From Annona cherimola (lineage: Eukaryota; Streptophyta; Magnoliopsida; Magnoliales; Annonaceae): 64,000 bases of DNA. The stretch spans positions 104,288,095-104,352,094 of the forward strand of contig CM059971.1 of NCBI GenBank assembly GCA_030490835.1, in the 5' to 3' direction. Below the pieces are notes generated by a model that was not told where the DNA came from, did not search any database, and worked only from the letters and a program-made list of their open reading frames with translations. A program made the position numbers and the translations under genes. Of the stretch, positions 35,075-48,003 are shown in pieces. How positions within the stretch are numbered: the stretch's first letter is position 1; every line of letters begins with the position of its first letter.

Positions 35075-38000
35075 TTAAGGAGGAAGTAATACTATTGACC
35101 GCCAAGAGAGAGCCTCCACATAGATCCCTTCATCTCTTATCATGTGTAAGTAATGCTCTAAAATGTGCATATTTTCATCAATCTTTTCATCAGATACTGT
35201 ATCCTCCACCAGCTTTGCAGCAGCATATTGAGACAATTGGAAATTCTCCACCACCTTCTGAAGTTTCTTTGCTGCTTCTCCCTCACCAAGCATCACAAGT
35301 GCATGTATAAGAGATTTAAGCTCACGTTGTACTCCAGCACTTAAAGACATGCCTTTCAAGTGCTCTATTAGAGCAATCTCCTCACCAGGACTGCTTACAC
35401 GTGAATAACACATGGGAAAGATTGAGAGCCATAAAGAAGAAAACTGTAAAACAAAAGCCTACTAATCGAGGATGATAACAGCACACCTTCCAGCACGAAT
35501 TTTTCCTCCCTTATTCCTTTGGCGTCTTGAACCTCTGGACTTGCTAGTGGAACCTGAGCTCACAGAAGCACCAGAGAATTTTGTTGTCCTGGCAAAATGT
35601 AAATGCGCTGATAAAAACAAATAACACGAATAGCATAAAAACACATGTTCCAATCATCAACAACTACAGGATAAGGTGCCTTTGTCAAGTAGGATGTGTA
35701 TCCTTATTTACTGATAAAGCAAACACTAGCGTAGATAAACAGCACATGCATTGTTAACAAATCATGCCAGTGGATGACAGGATGGGACTGTTATGGTTAA
35801 CCTATTAGGATTGTGTTTGGGAAGTGAGGAAAAAAAGTGGCAAAGTTTCTGGTGGAAAATCTTTTAAAAATGGGAGAGAGTGATTTGAAATGATGGTAAT
35901 AATGAATAAAGAGAATAAAGTTAAAATGGATAGGGTAGTTGTATGAAAAGATAAAAAGAAATAATTAAAATACTCAATAGTTGTATAGAAAGATATGAAA
36001 AAATAATTGGAAAATAGGATAGAAGTGGTGGGAAAAATGTTTTGAGTCAAAAACTTTATGATTTTTTTTTTTTGGTTGTTTGCAAATGCACCCTAGATGT
36101 GATTTAAATGCATGTGTTGATTTGACATGATCTCCACATTGAGGAAAGATGCACTTTTTGGGATACCACATGAATTTTGTACATAGGTATTTTTGTAGAC
36201 CAATTATGGCACATAAGAATGATCACATGGGAGTTATGTATTTTCTTATGCAGCACTGGAATTTGTTGGATGATTGGTTCTGTGAATCCATTTGAAGGTC
36301 TGTAACAAGAATTCCTTTTTCCTACAACAATCGAATGTAAAAGAAAAGACACGAAGGATTAGCCAAGGACTGAACAGCAATAAAGAGGTATACCCACTAG
36401 TGTAGGCACTCATGCCACTAAAAGTGCTGCTGGTTTCAGACACATTATCATCATCAATGTCACTCATTGACTTGTCCTCCATTTGGAGCTTTGCAGCAAG
36501 AAGCAATCTTCTCTGGCGGACAGCTAAGTAACGGCTCAGGTATTTTCCTACTTTCTCCAGTCCTTCCTCATACTCAGACATCAATGTTTTGGCACACTCC
36601 AAAGCTAAATTCCTTATTTCAGAGATCGATTCCTCTCTCCCATTCAAAAGTCCAATCCTCAGGGCCTCCTCCCACTCCCGTGCAGTTATAAAATATCCAA
36701 TACCAGTAGAAACATCTCCACAATATTCTATAGCAATTCTTGCAGCCTCTGCTGGTTTCCCAAGTGCTTGAAGTTCTTCACAAAGCTCATTGGCAATTTG
36801 CAGAATCTCTTCCTTTCCAAGTTCAAGAAGCCCAGCTACCGAAAACACACCTTTCCAATGACCACAAGCACGATATGCCTTTAAGGCCTTCCGTAGAGAG
36901 GAACAACACAAATACGCTGTGGCAGCATCATCAAAGCATTTTTCACTGAAAAGATGATCACCCCATGCCTCCAGTACTTGACTTCTCTTATGATTGTCAG
37001 CATAGAGCTGAAGGCCCAGTGGAAAAAGCTGAGGGTTACTCTTCATAAGGTTCATGCACTCTTCATGATGAGCTTCACCAGCTGAAAAGATGTGCTTCAA
37101 TGCGCTCTCGTACCTGTGCAGCCTGAGATCAATTTTATACTGCATAATTACAGGTGGGATGCATTCCAATCCTTGGAGAAATGGAAGAAATTCTTTTGGG
37201 TCCTTCTGCGAGTTCAAGGCAACAATGGCTGCAAGATTTAGGTCATAAAGGCCTAATGCAGCTGCGTAAACTCCCTCAGAGTCGGATAACCAGAGGAGAT
37301 GCTTCAGAGCTTCTTCAGCAGAAGGGTAAGACTTTCTCCGGGAAGTATCAAATCCTGATAGTTCCATTTCACGAATGACTTTTATCCTTTTCAGCGCTTC
37401 CTCTAAAGCAGGAGGTTGACTGCGAGCTAAAGTGGTCAATATACAGAGTTCTCTTGCTGGACTTTCAGCACTCTTCTCCTCGAGTGCCTTCCTGATTGCT
37501 AAAAGGACAGAAGACACCTTACTCCTTTCATCAAGCCTCGATACTTTGCTCTGGTTGGGACAAGGAAGTGCAATAACGTTCTTGTAGAGTGTCTCAATCA
37601 CATTTTCATTTTTTATGGAGCAAATGAATTCTGTGATGTGACCCAGATTATCCACTTGCCTGACAAATTCATCTGCACATTGAAGGAAAGCTTGCCAACC
37701 ACAGTAGTCAACAATAACATTAAAATCTATCCGATGTCGTCTCACCATAAGAATTGCATCTTTGAAACGTGTCTGAACCAAAGCATTCACTATCGAAAAA
37801 AGGACAAGTTTTCTAGGATAGATGCATTCCAAGTTACCCCTACTGGTTTGTAAAATGACTGCAGCCTCATCACCATGAATAACAGAAACCAACTTAGCAC
37901 CTCTTTCCCATATATAGATTGAGTCTCCATGATCTTCCCGGCTTTTCTTTAAGCCACCCTGATTCCAGTTATCAAAATTCATATCTTGGTTCTGAAGCAG

Positions 38001-41000
38001 TATGTCATTGATACGTACAATGAACAAAATATCCTGCTTAGTGGTAAGAATCAAGTGTGTAGTTGCTTGCTGCTTAACTCCAGTAGTGTTTGAGTAGAAA
38101 GCAAAGCTGCTGCAATTATAGCACAAAACCCTTCCACTGACATGCAGCTTGCCACTACCATCCAGCCCAAAAATCAATGACTTCAACCTGTCATCATCAA
38201 AAACAGGAACCGCACTCATCCAAGGGCAAGATGATGAAAAGCCCATTTCAGAGCCAAGCTCCTGGAGACATGGTACTCCTGTAGTCACTTCAATATCTGA
38301 TATCAAAGAATATTCTGCAATTGATCCTCCAAAAAACTGAACAAAAGCAGAAAACTTCCGGACAGGATTAGCGGCTATGCCAATCACTGGCTTTTCAAAA
38401 GGCAAGCACTTGGAAATCTTAGCATGCCAGCCTGAAGCAGCCACTGAACCTGGGATCGAATTCTCAGAATGTAAAAGTTCAATCTCTTGAAAATAATAAC
38501 CACTATAATTTTTCACCACTTTTTCCTGATAGGAAAAATCACTCTCTGATATGCCTTTATGATGAGAAACACAAAGCAAAATGTGTGACTCCAACCAAAC
38601 AAGGTGTCTTAAAGTCCCGAGTTCGATATTGGAATGACAGGCTTCAACTCTCAGTTCTTTGCTTTCAAACTGTTCCCAAGTTTCAATCGGGGGAAGCTCT
38701 ACAACACACAAATAGCCATTGGACAAACTTGCAGCAAGAAGATTTTTGGAGTTGTTTGAAAAGAAGGATACGTTCTGAACAGCATTTGGAAATTTCAGGC
38801 GGAATAAAGACATTGGAGGAGGCACTAAGGACAGGCCAAGGGGAGTTACTAATATATAAGAATTATCAATGACCAGTGCTGTTGAATTCTCCGTGACAGC
38901 TGTTGTCCAGACAAAGTTATAACTAATGATCTTGCCAGATAATGTCCAACAGATCAATTGCAATGGTCTTGTTGGATCCCACATGAACTTCACTGCATCC
39001 TTCTTTGAGTGTCTTATTTCTTGTTTCAAGTACCAGTGATTGTTACTAAATGACCAAATTTTAATAGCATCATATTCTTCAAATGCAACAACAGCAGCAA
39101 GAAGATCTGAAGCACAATTCCATTTGAGAATTTCAACCATTGCATCAATTGGTTCATCAATGCTAAATGCACTTCTCTCTAGGCCATTCCTTTCAAAGAA
39201 AACAATTGAAGGGCACTTCTTGTCAGCCCTCCTATCATAAACAACTGCTACTTTTGCTCCACTAGGCATCCAATCTAAGGATGCTCCCATGAAAGCCTTG
39301 AATTCTGAAGCAGCATGAAGGGAACCAGAATCCCTTTCCCAAATTCTAAGCTTTTGTGGGGAAGAAGAATTATGTACTCTGCTTAGAGTAGCAAAATATT
39401 TCGCATCACCTCTCCAAGAAATAGAACATTCAAATTGGTAATTAGAAGATCCATTTGTAGCATCCGCAGGGATAGGCTGAAACCAGTCCAATCAGATCAA
39501 ATTAAGTTGGAAATTCAAGCATGGATGGTCTCGAAAATCTAAACCAGTAAATGCAGCTCTGGGATAAGAGTACACGAATTCCAAGGTGTCAAAGTGCAGC
39601 AGGCTTGCAAATCTGAGATATGATGATAGAAACATTTGCTTGCAAAATCATTTCAAAATATGAAGTCATAATTAAAGCGGAAAAAGCACGAGCAAATCCC
39701 TAATACAAGGGCTGAAGAAATTACACAAAACATTAGTGGTCTTATGCGTCAGAACATGAAAAGAGCGCTATAGATCCATTCTGTAGCATGAATGGGTCCC
39801 ATATTCTGGTTAGCCAGACTGTTAAGATGATCAGACAAAGCATGCACCAGTGCACAAAAGATATCAGTGGCTAAAAACAACAGCTTTTAGAGGGATATTC
39901 CAAGAAATTATCCATACACAGAGAAGTTCATGAAATGATCTTATTCTGATGGACTGCCAACCGTGAACTTCCACTGTGGTCTCTTGGCAAAAAACAGTCC
40001 AGTTGTTAATAGTAAGACAAATTCTAAATTATTAGGGGGAAGTTGTATCGAAAAACTTTTTGACAAATAAAAAGTATCTGAGCAAATGCAATGACTCACA
40101 TCATTCCATACACTAGAAGTAAAAAGTAAGGAATATAACCGAGAAGGAAAAGCACTTACATACATTATCAAGTTCAGGCATCATGGTCTCATAAAGCACT
40201 TCCCAGTCATGAGTCATGACTAATATCTGCCCAAGACCAGCTGTCACAGCAAGAAGAGCTCCATCTGGACTAGAAGCAATACTCTTAACACCACCCTCCA
40301 CCCTGCCAACAACTTCAGCAGTATTGTCATCCACATTGTGCAGCAATAAATGGCCATTTAAAGTTCCCATAATAACTGCCTCCTTTTCCATTAGGTAATC
40401 CATTGATGTAATGCAATCCCCAGGTTCTAAGTCTATTAGTTGAGCCTCAGGAGATAGCTGATACATGCTCCATGGCCCGTCTTTCTGCATACACACCATT
40501 TATCAATGTGAATGTTCATCACAACAATAAGTATAGAGATCAAATAAGACATAGAATTAGGCCAGAAGATAACGAACTGAAACAGAATGCACAGAAAAAC
40601 TACCCTTGAAAAGTTTTTAACCTACAGTGATTCATCATCATCAGAAGCTAGTTGCCACCCACGCAAGGTCAGCTGCATGGAACCTATTGCGCCATTCCTT
40701 ATGATCATGAACTATGTTTTCAGTAATCCCTAACATTTTCATTTCTTTAATTACTTATATCCTCTTTTTTTTTTTTGGAATCTTTCTCTCACCCTCTTAT
40801 CTTCTATTGGAACGAACTCAACTCTCCTAATTGGCATCATTTCAAGACTCCAATAACGTGCCCAAACCTCCTTAGCTTACTTTCCTCATTTTATTACCTA
40901 TTGGCTTTGCCTTTAGGTTATCTTGGATTACAATATTTCTAAATTTGTCTTTTCTTATTATAGCCCCCCATCCACTCTAACATTCTCAATTTTGCGAACT

Positions 41001-43421
41001 CATTCTATGTACATGTTGTTCTTTAAATGCTCAACGTTTTGCCCCATATAGCATAGCTAGTTGGTCTAATCAATGTCTAATAAAATTTCCATTCAAATTT
41101 AATTGGAACTCAATGGTCACATATAATTTTTGAAGCATTCCATCATTTCTTCCATCCCACTTGGATTCTATTCATAATGTCTTTCTCAATTTCTCGAATT
41201 TCTTGAACTACTGATTCTAGATACTCGAAGTCACCAATTCTTAGTACTAATTCGTCTGAAATCTTAATTGATTCCTCAACCAGGTGTTCATTATTATTAG
41301 AGTTGCATTTCATATATTTAGTTTTTATTCAGCTAATTCTAAAAGCATTAAATTTAGATCCTCTCTCCACTTATTTAATTTCAAATTTACTCCTTCTGTT
41401 TCATCTATTATGTCTATATCATATGCAAATAACATATACTAAGACATTTTTCTCTCATAAATATCTAGTAAGTTCATCTATAACAAAAGTGAAAAGGGTA
41501 AGGGCTTGCCGCTAAGCCTAATCCTTGATGCAAAACCTATTGCACTTGGAACCTGTATCTCCACTTGTGCTTCCCACATTTATTACACTCCCCTCGTACA
41601 TGTCTTTAATAACATCAACATATTAGTAATTCCTTTCTAACACCTTTCACATTAATCTTCTTGGGACCCTGTCATATGCTTTTTCTAAATCATTTTTCTT
41701 CTCTCTATACTTCTCAAATAGTGTCTAAGTAAGAACTTAAAAAAATAAACGTGAAGAAGAAACTTGATAAATATATATCTGATTTTTCATGTCAACAAGA
41801 TCAAGTAATTGGATAAAAACATCACTGGTTTTTTCTTTTTGATTTGAGTATTCATCATTTCTTCGCCACATCACTTTATATGAAAATATAGAATTGGTAA
41901 TGAGATGATATGGAAAACATCACTTAATGATATCACAGCAACGATATTGCTTATACATCGACAAAAGCAACTGAGTTTGTCCATGAAGGTTTGTAAAATT
42001 TAAAAAAACATCGTCTAAACTAGCATGCATAGGAAGTTTCCATTGTGTGTAAGCTATGTGGAGTAACATAAATGGATCGTAGTCAGCTTTATTTTTTCAC
42101 AACTTATGAAAAGTAGAAACAAATCTGCCAGAAAAGGAAATGAAATTTAATCAATACTATATAGAATGAGAATCTGTCTTCCCATTATACCATCCATTCA
42201 GAGAGCCTGTCCATTGGATAGCCTACCAATCCACTTTTGATGTTTGATATCCCATTCAAAATATACATATATATATATATATATATTAAGATAAAGAAAT
42301 AAACATCCATTAACTTTTATCCTCCTACTTGCCGCACTGTGCATTTGACGTAATACAAGCTCTCTCACTACTCGATAGTGGTTCATATCATTCTCCCAAA
42401 ACCAAGACATGTCAAAATGAAGGGAGTAATAGATAAACTCTTTCCTTTTTCATGAACTTCTTTTATAAATATCTCCATTACGTTCCTTACTTCAGGCTTA
42501 GTGTCTTGACCCCAATTTGTTGTCTCTTTGTTCTACAAACCTCTGCTGATAGCCTGATACTGATTCTCTTTGACAAAGGAACCAACTTTTTGATGGGCCA
42601 GGTCACTTACCTAACGCATCCTTGAAGAAAACAAATCATTGTGAGTTCAGAGGACATGGCGATTGACTGGGTGAGTAGCCACTACTCATTGAAGTTGTAC
42701 ATCCATGAACCAAGTTCTCATACTGCATACTGTGGTGCTGAAAATTTGGCAACTGTGCATTTGGCCTAACAATCCAACCTACTTTGCAATTCCAATGTTT
42801 AACATAACAAAAGTACAGAAAGAAAAAGGAAAAGAATCAGCAACGTGACTTTTTCGCTGTGTGAACGCCATCACTAGCGTCATCTTAACCATTGGAAATA
42901 CCACCATATAGACCGTTAAAAAGTCCGGCCAAAAGCCCTTACGGCCTTACCCAAGCTAAAATCACTGCGTCTAAGAGATTCGTAGAGCATAGTGCTTCAG
43001 AAAACATAAATAAAGCCTCATGTTTAATTTCCAAGAACTCCTACAACATGAAATAATCTCCCAAACTAGAACCAAATGCGCCAACAGAAAAAATTATTCC
43101 ATGAGTTAAGAAACAGTAACTGCTGCAAAAGCAAAAGGAGCGCCTGATGAAAGTTTCCGACAGCGAAGAAAACTAAGAAAATCATAGAATCAACAGTAGA
43201 ATAAAAAAAAACTGTTTTTCCCTTTTTCATCTTTTCGACTATTTTTCATTTAAGTCCCTTACTTGCAATGAAGGAAGTTGAAGAGCGTATAAGAAATTCT
43301 CTGAAGAGCCGAAGAAAACTCTATTCCGCTCGATATCGACGGCAGAAAAGAGAATGGACTCTTGCTGGGATTGAAGCTCGAGATCGAACTCGACGTCGGT
43401 TAGCAGCTTGAGATTCTTCAT
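35075..43421 (-). CDS. ELP1: Elongator complex protein 1
   Basis: ELP1 (IKAP; Arabidopsis ELO2/ABO1) is the scaffold of the Elongator complex, which modifies wobble uridines of tRNA at carbon 5 and was also linked to transcription elongation. Five exons (minus): 43263-43421, 40164-40484, 36394-39476, 35487-35588, 35075-35390. All junctions are GT-AG and in frame, giving 1326 residues, close to the Arabidopsis length. The N-terminal half is beta-propeller-like (LIDLEPGDCITSMDYL; SSPDGALLAVTAGLG; CSISWRGDAKYFATLS). The C-terminal half is alpha-helical TPR-like (about 790-1180; FLPFLQGLECIPPVIMQYKI, YLCCSSLRKALKAYRACGHW). The basic RRQRNKGGKIRAG segment falls in exon 4 (about 1208-1220); in ELP1 this region contacts tRNA. 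The C-terminus reads ALSWRSIVLLPP. No defect is seen. The first intron (2.8 kb) holds a dead LINE. Confidence 0.96.
35808..36093 (+). mobile_element. Tourist-like MITE in ELP1 intron 3
   Basis: Left end GGATTGTGTTTGGGAAGTG, right end GTTTGCAAATGCACCC, body with GAATAAAGTTAAAATGGATAGG. It lies between exons 3 and 4, antisense to the gene. The flanks TTA and TAG are not a perfect duplication. Confidence 0.75.
40620..41740 (-). pseudogene. Decayed LINE reverse transcriptase in ELP1 intron 1
   Basis: On the minus strand, shifting frames give EKAYDRVPRRL (the RT box usually DxEKAYDRVPR), then DMYEGSVINVGSTSGDT, a remnant of the catalytic YADDI box as FAYDIDIIDET, and a C-terminal part with LNKWREDLNL and MLYGAKR. 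Multiple stops and frameshifts make it a pseudogene. Its 3' end near 40620 is AT-rich with GATGATGATGA. It lies in the same direction as ELP1 and appears to be the same broad LINE class as the element at 1-1240, but far older. Confidence 0.85.
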
Positions 43422-43609
43422 TTCGATCCTCCAGGTAGGCAGAAAGGCAGTAGGGTTTTAGGAAGAAAGACGAGAGTCGAAGCAGGAGCAGTGTCGCACT
43501 GCCTTGGTGGTGTTTCAGTTCCAGGAGAGACGCTTTGCTGTTCGAGGAGAGATTCTTTTTTTGATGGTTTGTTATTTTTTTTTATGGTTTTCGAGGAGAG
43601 ATTCTGAGG
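43422..43609 (-). other. ELP1 5' flank
   Basis: The 190 bp upstream of the ELP1 ATG are more GC-rich and are likely 5' UTR and core promoter. No clear TATA box is visible. A GAGGAGAGATTC phrase is duplicated at about 43540-43605. Confidence 0.45.
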
Positions 43610-44160
43610 CTTCGATTCGTTGAGCCAAATTTTCCATTTTATGTTTATTATAAAATATATTATATACATAATATCTGAACAAATTTTTTTATATTTGCAT
43701 ATTTATGTTATTTATATTTATATTTAACTATATATTTGGCATATCACAATTATATTATAAATAAAATATATTATTTTCATTTATATTTATCTTTTACTTC
43801 TATCATTTACTTTTACATCCATTAATTTTATTATTTTATCTTGTTTTTTATATTAAATTTTTTCTAATATATTGCTATTTTTCAGAATCTATAGTTTGAC
43901 TATTTATTATTACGTTTACTAACACAATTTATTATTATTATTATATATTGATATAAAATTTTAAATTTATAACTCTTAAATAAAATGTAAATTTATAAGC
44001 ATAAATTCTAGCTCGAAACTCACTCGGAATTGAATTTTCAAAAATAAAGTTAGAGTTTATATCTTATAAATAGTATTAGAGTTAAGGTTAATTTTTATAA
44101 TTAGGATTAGAATTAAGGCTGTGATGAACCCAAGTTTCATAAGTACAAATTGCACATCTA
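43610..44160 (+). repeat. AT-rich dispersed repeat, family D
   Basis: Collinear with 17270-17700: TTATAAAATATATTATATAC, GGCATATCACAATTATATTAT, TATAACTCTTAAATA and TAAGTTAGAGTTTA-type ends. It starts only about 190 bp upstream of the ELP1 start codon. Confidence 0.6.
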
Positions 44161-44399
44161 AACTTGAGGGAGCATTCGGGGTGCGGGAGAACCGGAGGAG
44201 TGGGGCATGTTTTCTAACCCCGCTTTTTTAGTCTGATCATTTTATTTATTTCAAATTTACTAAGATATATTATATTATTAATATAATTTTTAAAATATTT
44301 TTTCTACTTTCTACATCATTTGAAAATCTCACCCAAATTCTCACCCAAAACCGCACAAGCAAAAGCAATGGGATGGTAAACAAGTTAGATAAAAAAAAA
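44161..44399. other. Gene-free DNA
   Basis: No features recognised. Confidence 0.3.
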
Positions 44400-44652
44400 A
44401 GTATATTTGAAAAATTATAAAACTTTTTGATAAAAAAAATTTTATACGAAACTTTTTGAGATAAGGAAAAATAGAATAAGGTTTAAATAAAAGATTAGTT
44501 TTAGAGTAGTTGTGTAAAAAAAATTGGAAAATAGAATAATTATATAAAAAATGAGAATAAATAATTTTAAAGTATGGTTACCATAAAGAATGAAAATTTT
44601 AAATTTAGAGATTTTGATTTAAAAACTTTTGGGTGTAAACAAAAACACACTT
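44400..44652 (+). mobile_element. Tourist-like MITE, degenerate
   Basis: Body phrases AACTTTTTGATAAAA, TTAGAGTAGTTGTGTAAAA and right end GTAAACAAAAACACACTTAA. The left end is eroded. Confidence 0.5.
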
Positions 44653-44859
44653 AATCTTTTTATTTTTAAAAATAATTTTTACTTTTTATATGAAATATTT
44701 TATTTTCTATTTTCAATATTAATTTTTTATTCCCCTATAAAACAACCATTTTTAATTTACGGTTTAGCCATAAATTATCCTTAACTCCAAATCGAAACCG
44801 ATAATTCATTCATGCATACATTAATATCAAACTATTTATTTATGCAAGTATTGTTGTAT

Positions 44860-45138
44860 GGTGTATTTGTTTGGGGTAGAAAAAGTGTCAACCAAAACTT
44901 TTCAAGCCAAAACTTTTTACTCTCCGTAACCACCTTATTTTTTAATTATTTTTTCACATTTTTTTATACAAACTATCATGTTTTTCAATCATTGTTACAT
45001 AACTATCCATACGACTAACCTATCTATTTTAATTTTATTATCTTTACTCCTGATCATTACCCATATCATTTCTTATCATTGACAACTTTTACTATGAAAA
45101 CTTTTCATCAAAAGTTTTACCCCCGACTAAACACACCC
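44860..45138 (-). mobile_element. Tourist-like MITE
   Basis: Left end GGTGTATTTGTTTGGGG and right end CGACTAAACACACCC, with the reverse core CTATCTATTTTAATTTTATT. The flanks are TAT at 44857-44859 and 45139-45141, a 3-bp duplication. Confidence 0.85.
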
Positions 45139-45527
45139 TATATTGATAATTAAAATAAATTAAAAGTAAAATTAGAAAATCGAATCGTTATTTTCTAATA
45201 ATGAGAAAAATATTTAAAAAATAAATTATTCTATTCCATCTTTATCCCATCCAAGTGCAAGTCAATACTCAATATACGAAACATCAGTTTCCATGAATCC
45301 ATTCCCCCGAGCCAACCCCGTGAATTTGAACCTTGGGATTTTGAGGCCATCTCTCATTTTCTAAAGTCACGCATAATCTTGCATATCAAATACAAATATT
45401 AGACACTCTTTCAAAAAAAAAAAAAAAAAAATACAAATATTAGACGCGTCTGAGAGGAAAGCAGCATTCTGCCACTAACGTTGATTTCATTATTAGTTAA
45501 TGAAAACTTTAATCATCTCAACATATG
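45139..45527. other. Gene-free DNA
   Basis: Contains a poly-A run at about 45413-45431 and a short direct repeat of AATACAAATATTAGAC on either side of it. Last five bases are the left duplication of the solo LTR. Confidence 0.4.
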
Positions 45528-46668
45528 TGTTGACACCTCACCGTTGGGCCCAAAAATAGATAAAATGGAGTAGAGATTCAAGCCCAAGCAACTTCAATAC
45601 GAAAGAAAATTCAAGCCAAACAGGCGGGTCATTCCGCACTCAGCCCACGGAAGCGAAGCTCCATCAAGCCTCGAAGCAGGCTTTTCAACGACCAAATCCG
45701 GCCCACAAGAGCGAAGCTCCTACAGACCACCTCAACGGGCTTAGCCAAGCTTTAGCCTCCCAAGCCTCAGAAGTAGGCTTCTCTACAACTCTGGACCCCT
45801 ACAACAGCCCACCCAAAAGCCATGGGCTAAGCCAAGCTCTAGCCCACCAAGCCAAGCTTATGGACCAAGTCCAAAACCCTTCAAGCGGTCCAAGGCCCAC
45901 AATCTCAACCCAAGCTCAAGTATGTGGATTGAGTCCAAGCCAAAAGCCCATGATCTCAACTCAAGTCAAGACCCATGGACCAAGTCTATGACCTCAAGAG
46001 AGCTCAAAGCCCACTCCTACACCTATAAAAGAAGGAGCACCCCTCTCATTTGAGGACACTTGAAGAGAGGCATCCCAAGGGGAGGACGGGAGTCTACAGC
46101 AACGCCCCCAGCATCCCGGTCTTCACGCTCGTCAAGCTCCACGCTTCTCTTCCCATTTTTCCCTTTCCATCTCTCCCGTTCTCTCAAATCTTTTTATTCC
46201 CCCCTTTTCACGCCGTGTAAACCGCCTCGGGTTGGCAGATTTCTCCATATTTGCTTCAATCCGTAGGCCGGAACTCATACTCTGTGTTACTAGTGCCTTA
46301 TTTATGCAAATAGGGACTGATCTCCCTTTAAAGATAGTGGCGACTCCATTTTTTCTTTATTTTTGTGTGTGTGTTTGAGTTAACGCCCCGGTAAGATGGG
46401 TGCGCGCGGGTCCGCGGATTCCAGCATAATACGCTGCCGTTATGCTGCCGAATTTGTGACTCGACCCGTGTACGAAAAGCCCCGTCTTAGCCGTTATGCT
46501 GCCGAAATCACGAGAAAATACCCACACCTAAAAGATATGAAGCCTAATGCGTTTTACCCCATGTGAATGCAGGAAATCTAAGCCCACGTTGTTTTTTAAC
46601 ACGATCCACATTTTCAAGGCCCGGAAAACCATTCCGAGCCCACCGTAGCGCTCACGGCGGGTGCTACA
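45528..46668 (+). mobile_element. Solo LTR (retrotransposon), 1141 bp
   Basis: Starts TGTTGACACC and ends GGTGCTACA, with perfect 5-bp duplication ATATG at 45523-45527 and 46669-46673. It is collinear with the solo LTR at 27200 in the same orientation and has TATAAAAG-like DNA at 46024-46031. Differences are spread throughout, so the two insertions are independent and not two LTRs of one element. Their flanking duplications differ. Confidence 0.9.
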
Positions 46669-47402
46669 ATATGATAATTGATTTTCTTTTATCATCATCA
46701 CGTACTTTGAGCTAATTACTTTCAAATGGCTTGAAACCGATACCACAGAATCATTTCTGTCGCCAATACGAGTTATGATCTTAACACCCGGTCTGAGGTC
46801 TTTTTAAAGTTGAACTAGTTGGAAATAGTTATGTTAAATCAGAATGTGTATAATTTTTATACTACCCATTTATATTTAATTGATGTTGTTTGATATATGT
46901 GACCATAGATGAGTTTAGTTACGGTGAATTAGACGAATACTTTTTAATCATTTATCAGTTATGCATAACTGATGGAGGAGATTGTTAGAAGATGATTTTA
47001 GTTATGATAGTATAAAGTTCTGAGTTTTTATGGTTATATATAATTATAATATATATATGTAGTCAAAACAAGAGATTGTTGGATTTTAGACACACATATA
47101 TAATAATTTATATATATGCTATTATAAAGAGAGTGACTCAATTTTTAAAACAATCCTATAAAATTTTATGGACTCACATCATTTAATAAAGTACGAGTTT
47201 CTCGTGTTTAGAAACCCTATTATTTATACAAATGATTGTGATTCTCGAGTCATGCATTTTTAAAGTTTTTTTCCTAACATCCCATCGTTGGAAAAAAGTG
47301 AGTTGTCTTCTCCAGCTCATATAGATTTAAGCACATTTCTATTAATGGTTTACTTTTTTTGGTGATTTAATATGGAGGATTCTGAGGTAATTAATGATTT
47401 TA
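46669..47402. other. Gene-free DNA
   Basis: No gene or bounded repeat recognised. Confidence 0.3.
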
Positions 47403-47693
47403 GGGTGTGTTTGGTTTGAGGTAAAACTTTTGATTAAAAGTTTCTGGAATAGAAGTTGTCAAATCAATAGAAAGTGATGTGATATAATATGAGTAATAAC
47501 GAGTAGTAAAGAGAATAAAGTTAAAATAGATAGGTTAGTTGTATAGGTAGTTGTGTAGAAATGATTGAAAAGTAGGGTAGTTTGTATAGAAAAATGTGAA
47601 AAAATAATTAAAAAATAGAATAATTATGGATAGTGAAAAGTTTTAGATTGAAAAGTTTTAGTTGACACTTTTTTGCCCTAAACAAACGCACCC
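47403..47693 (+). mobile_element. Tourist-like MITE
   Basis: Ends GGGTGTGTTTGGTTTGAGG and CCCTAAACAAACGCACCC. The 3-bp duplication is TTA at 47400-47402 and 47694-47696. The body is very similar to those at 29677 and 48457. Confidence 0.9.
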
Positions 47694-48003
47694 TTAATCA
47701 ATAAGGTTTTCTAACATATATTTTTTTTATTTTTAACATTTTTATAACAACATTTTAAGCTTATAATTGTCATGTTGGGTTAAAATAACTTAAAATCCTT
47801 AAAAATGATAAAATTTAAAAAAAGAGTAAATACAAACCCCGAATTTGCAAAATTTGATATACAAATTATAATTTAGAAAAAAATTCAAAAATATGCCCTT
47901 GCGTTAGACATTATTGTGAGATAACAAGACCATAAATTCATCAATATATATAGAGATATTTTTATGCAGGTGCTTCATTGAATATTTCTCATATACACAC
48001 ACA

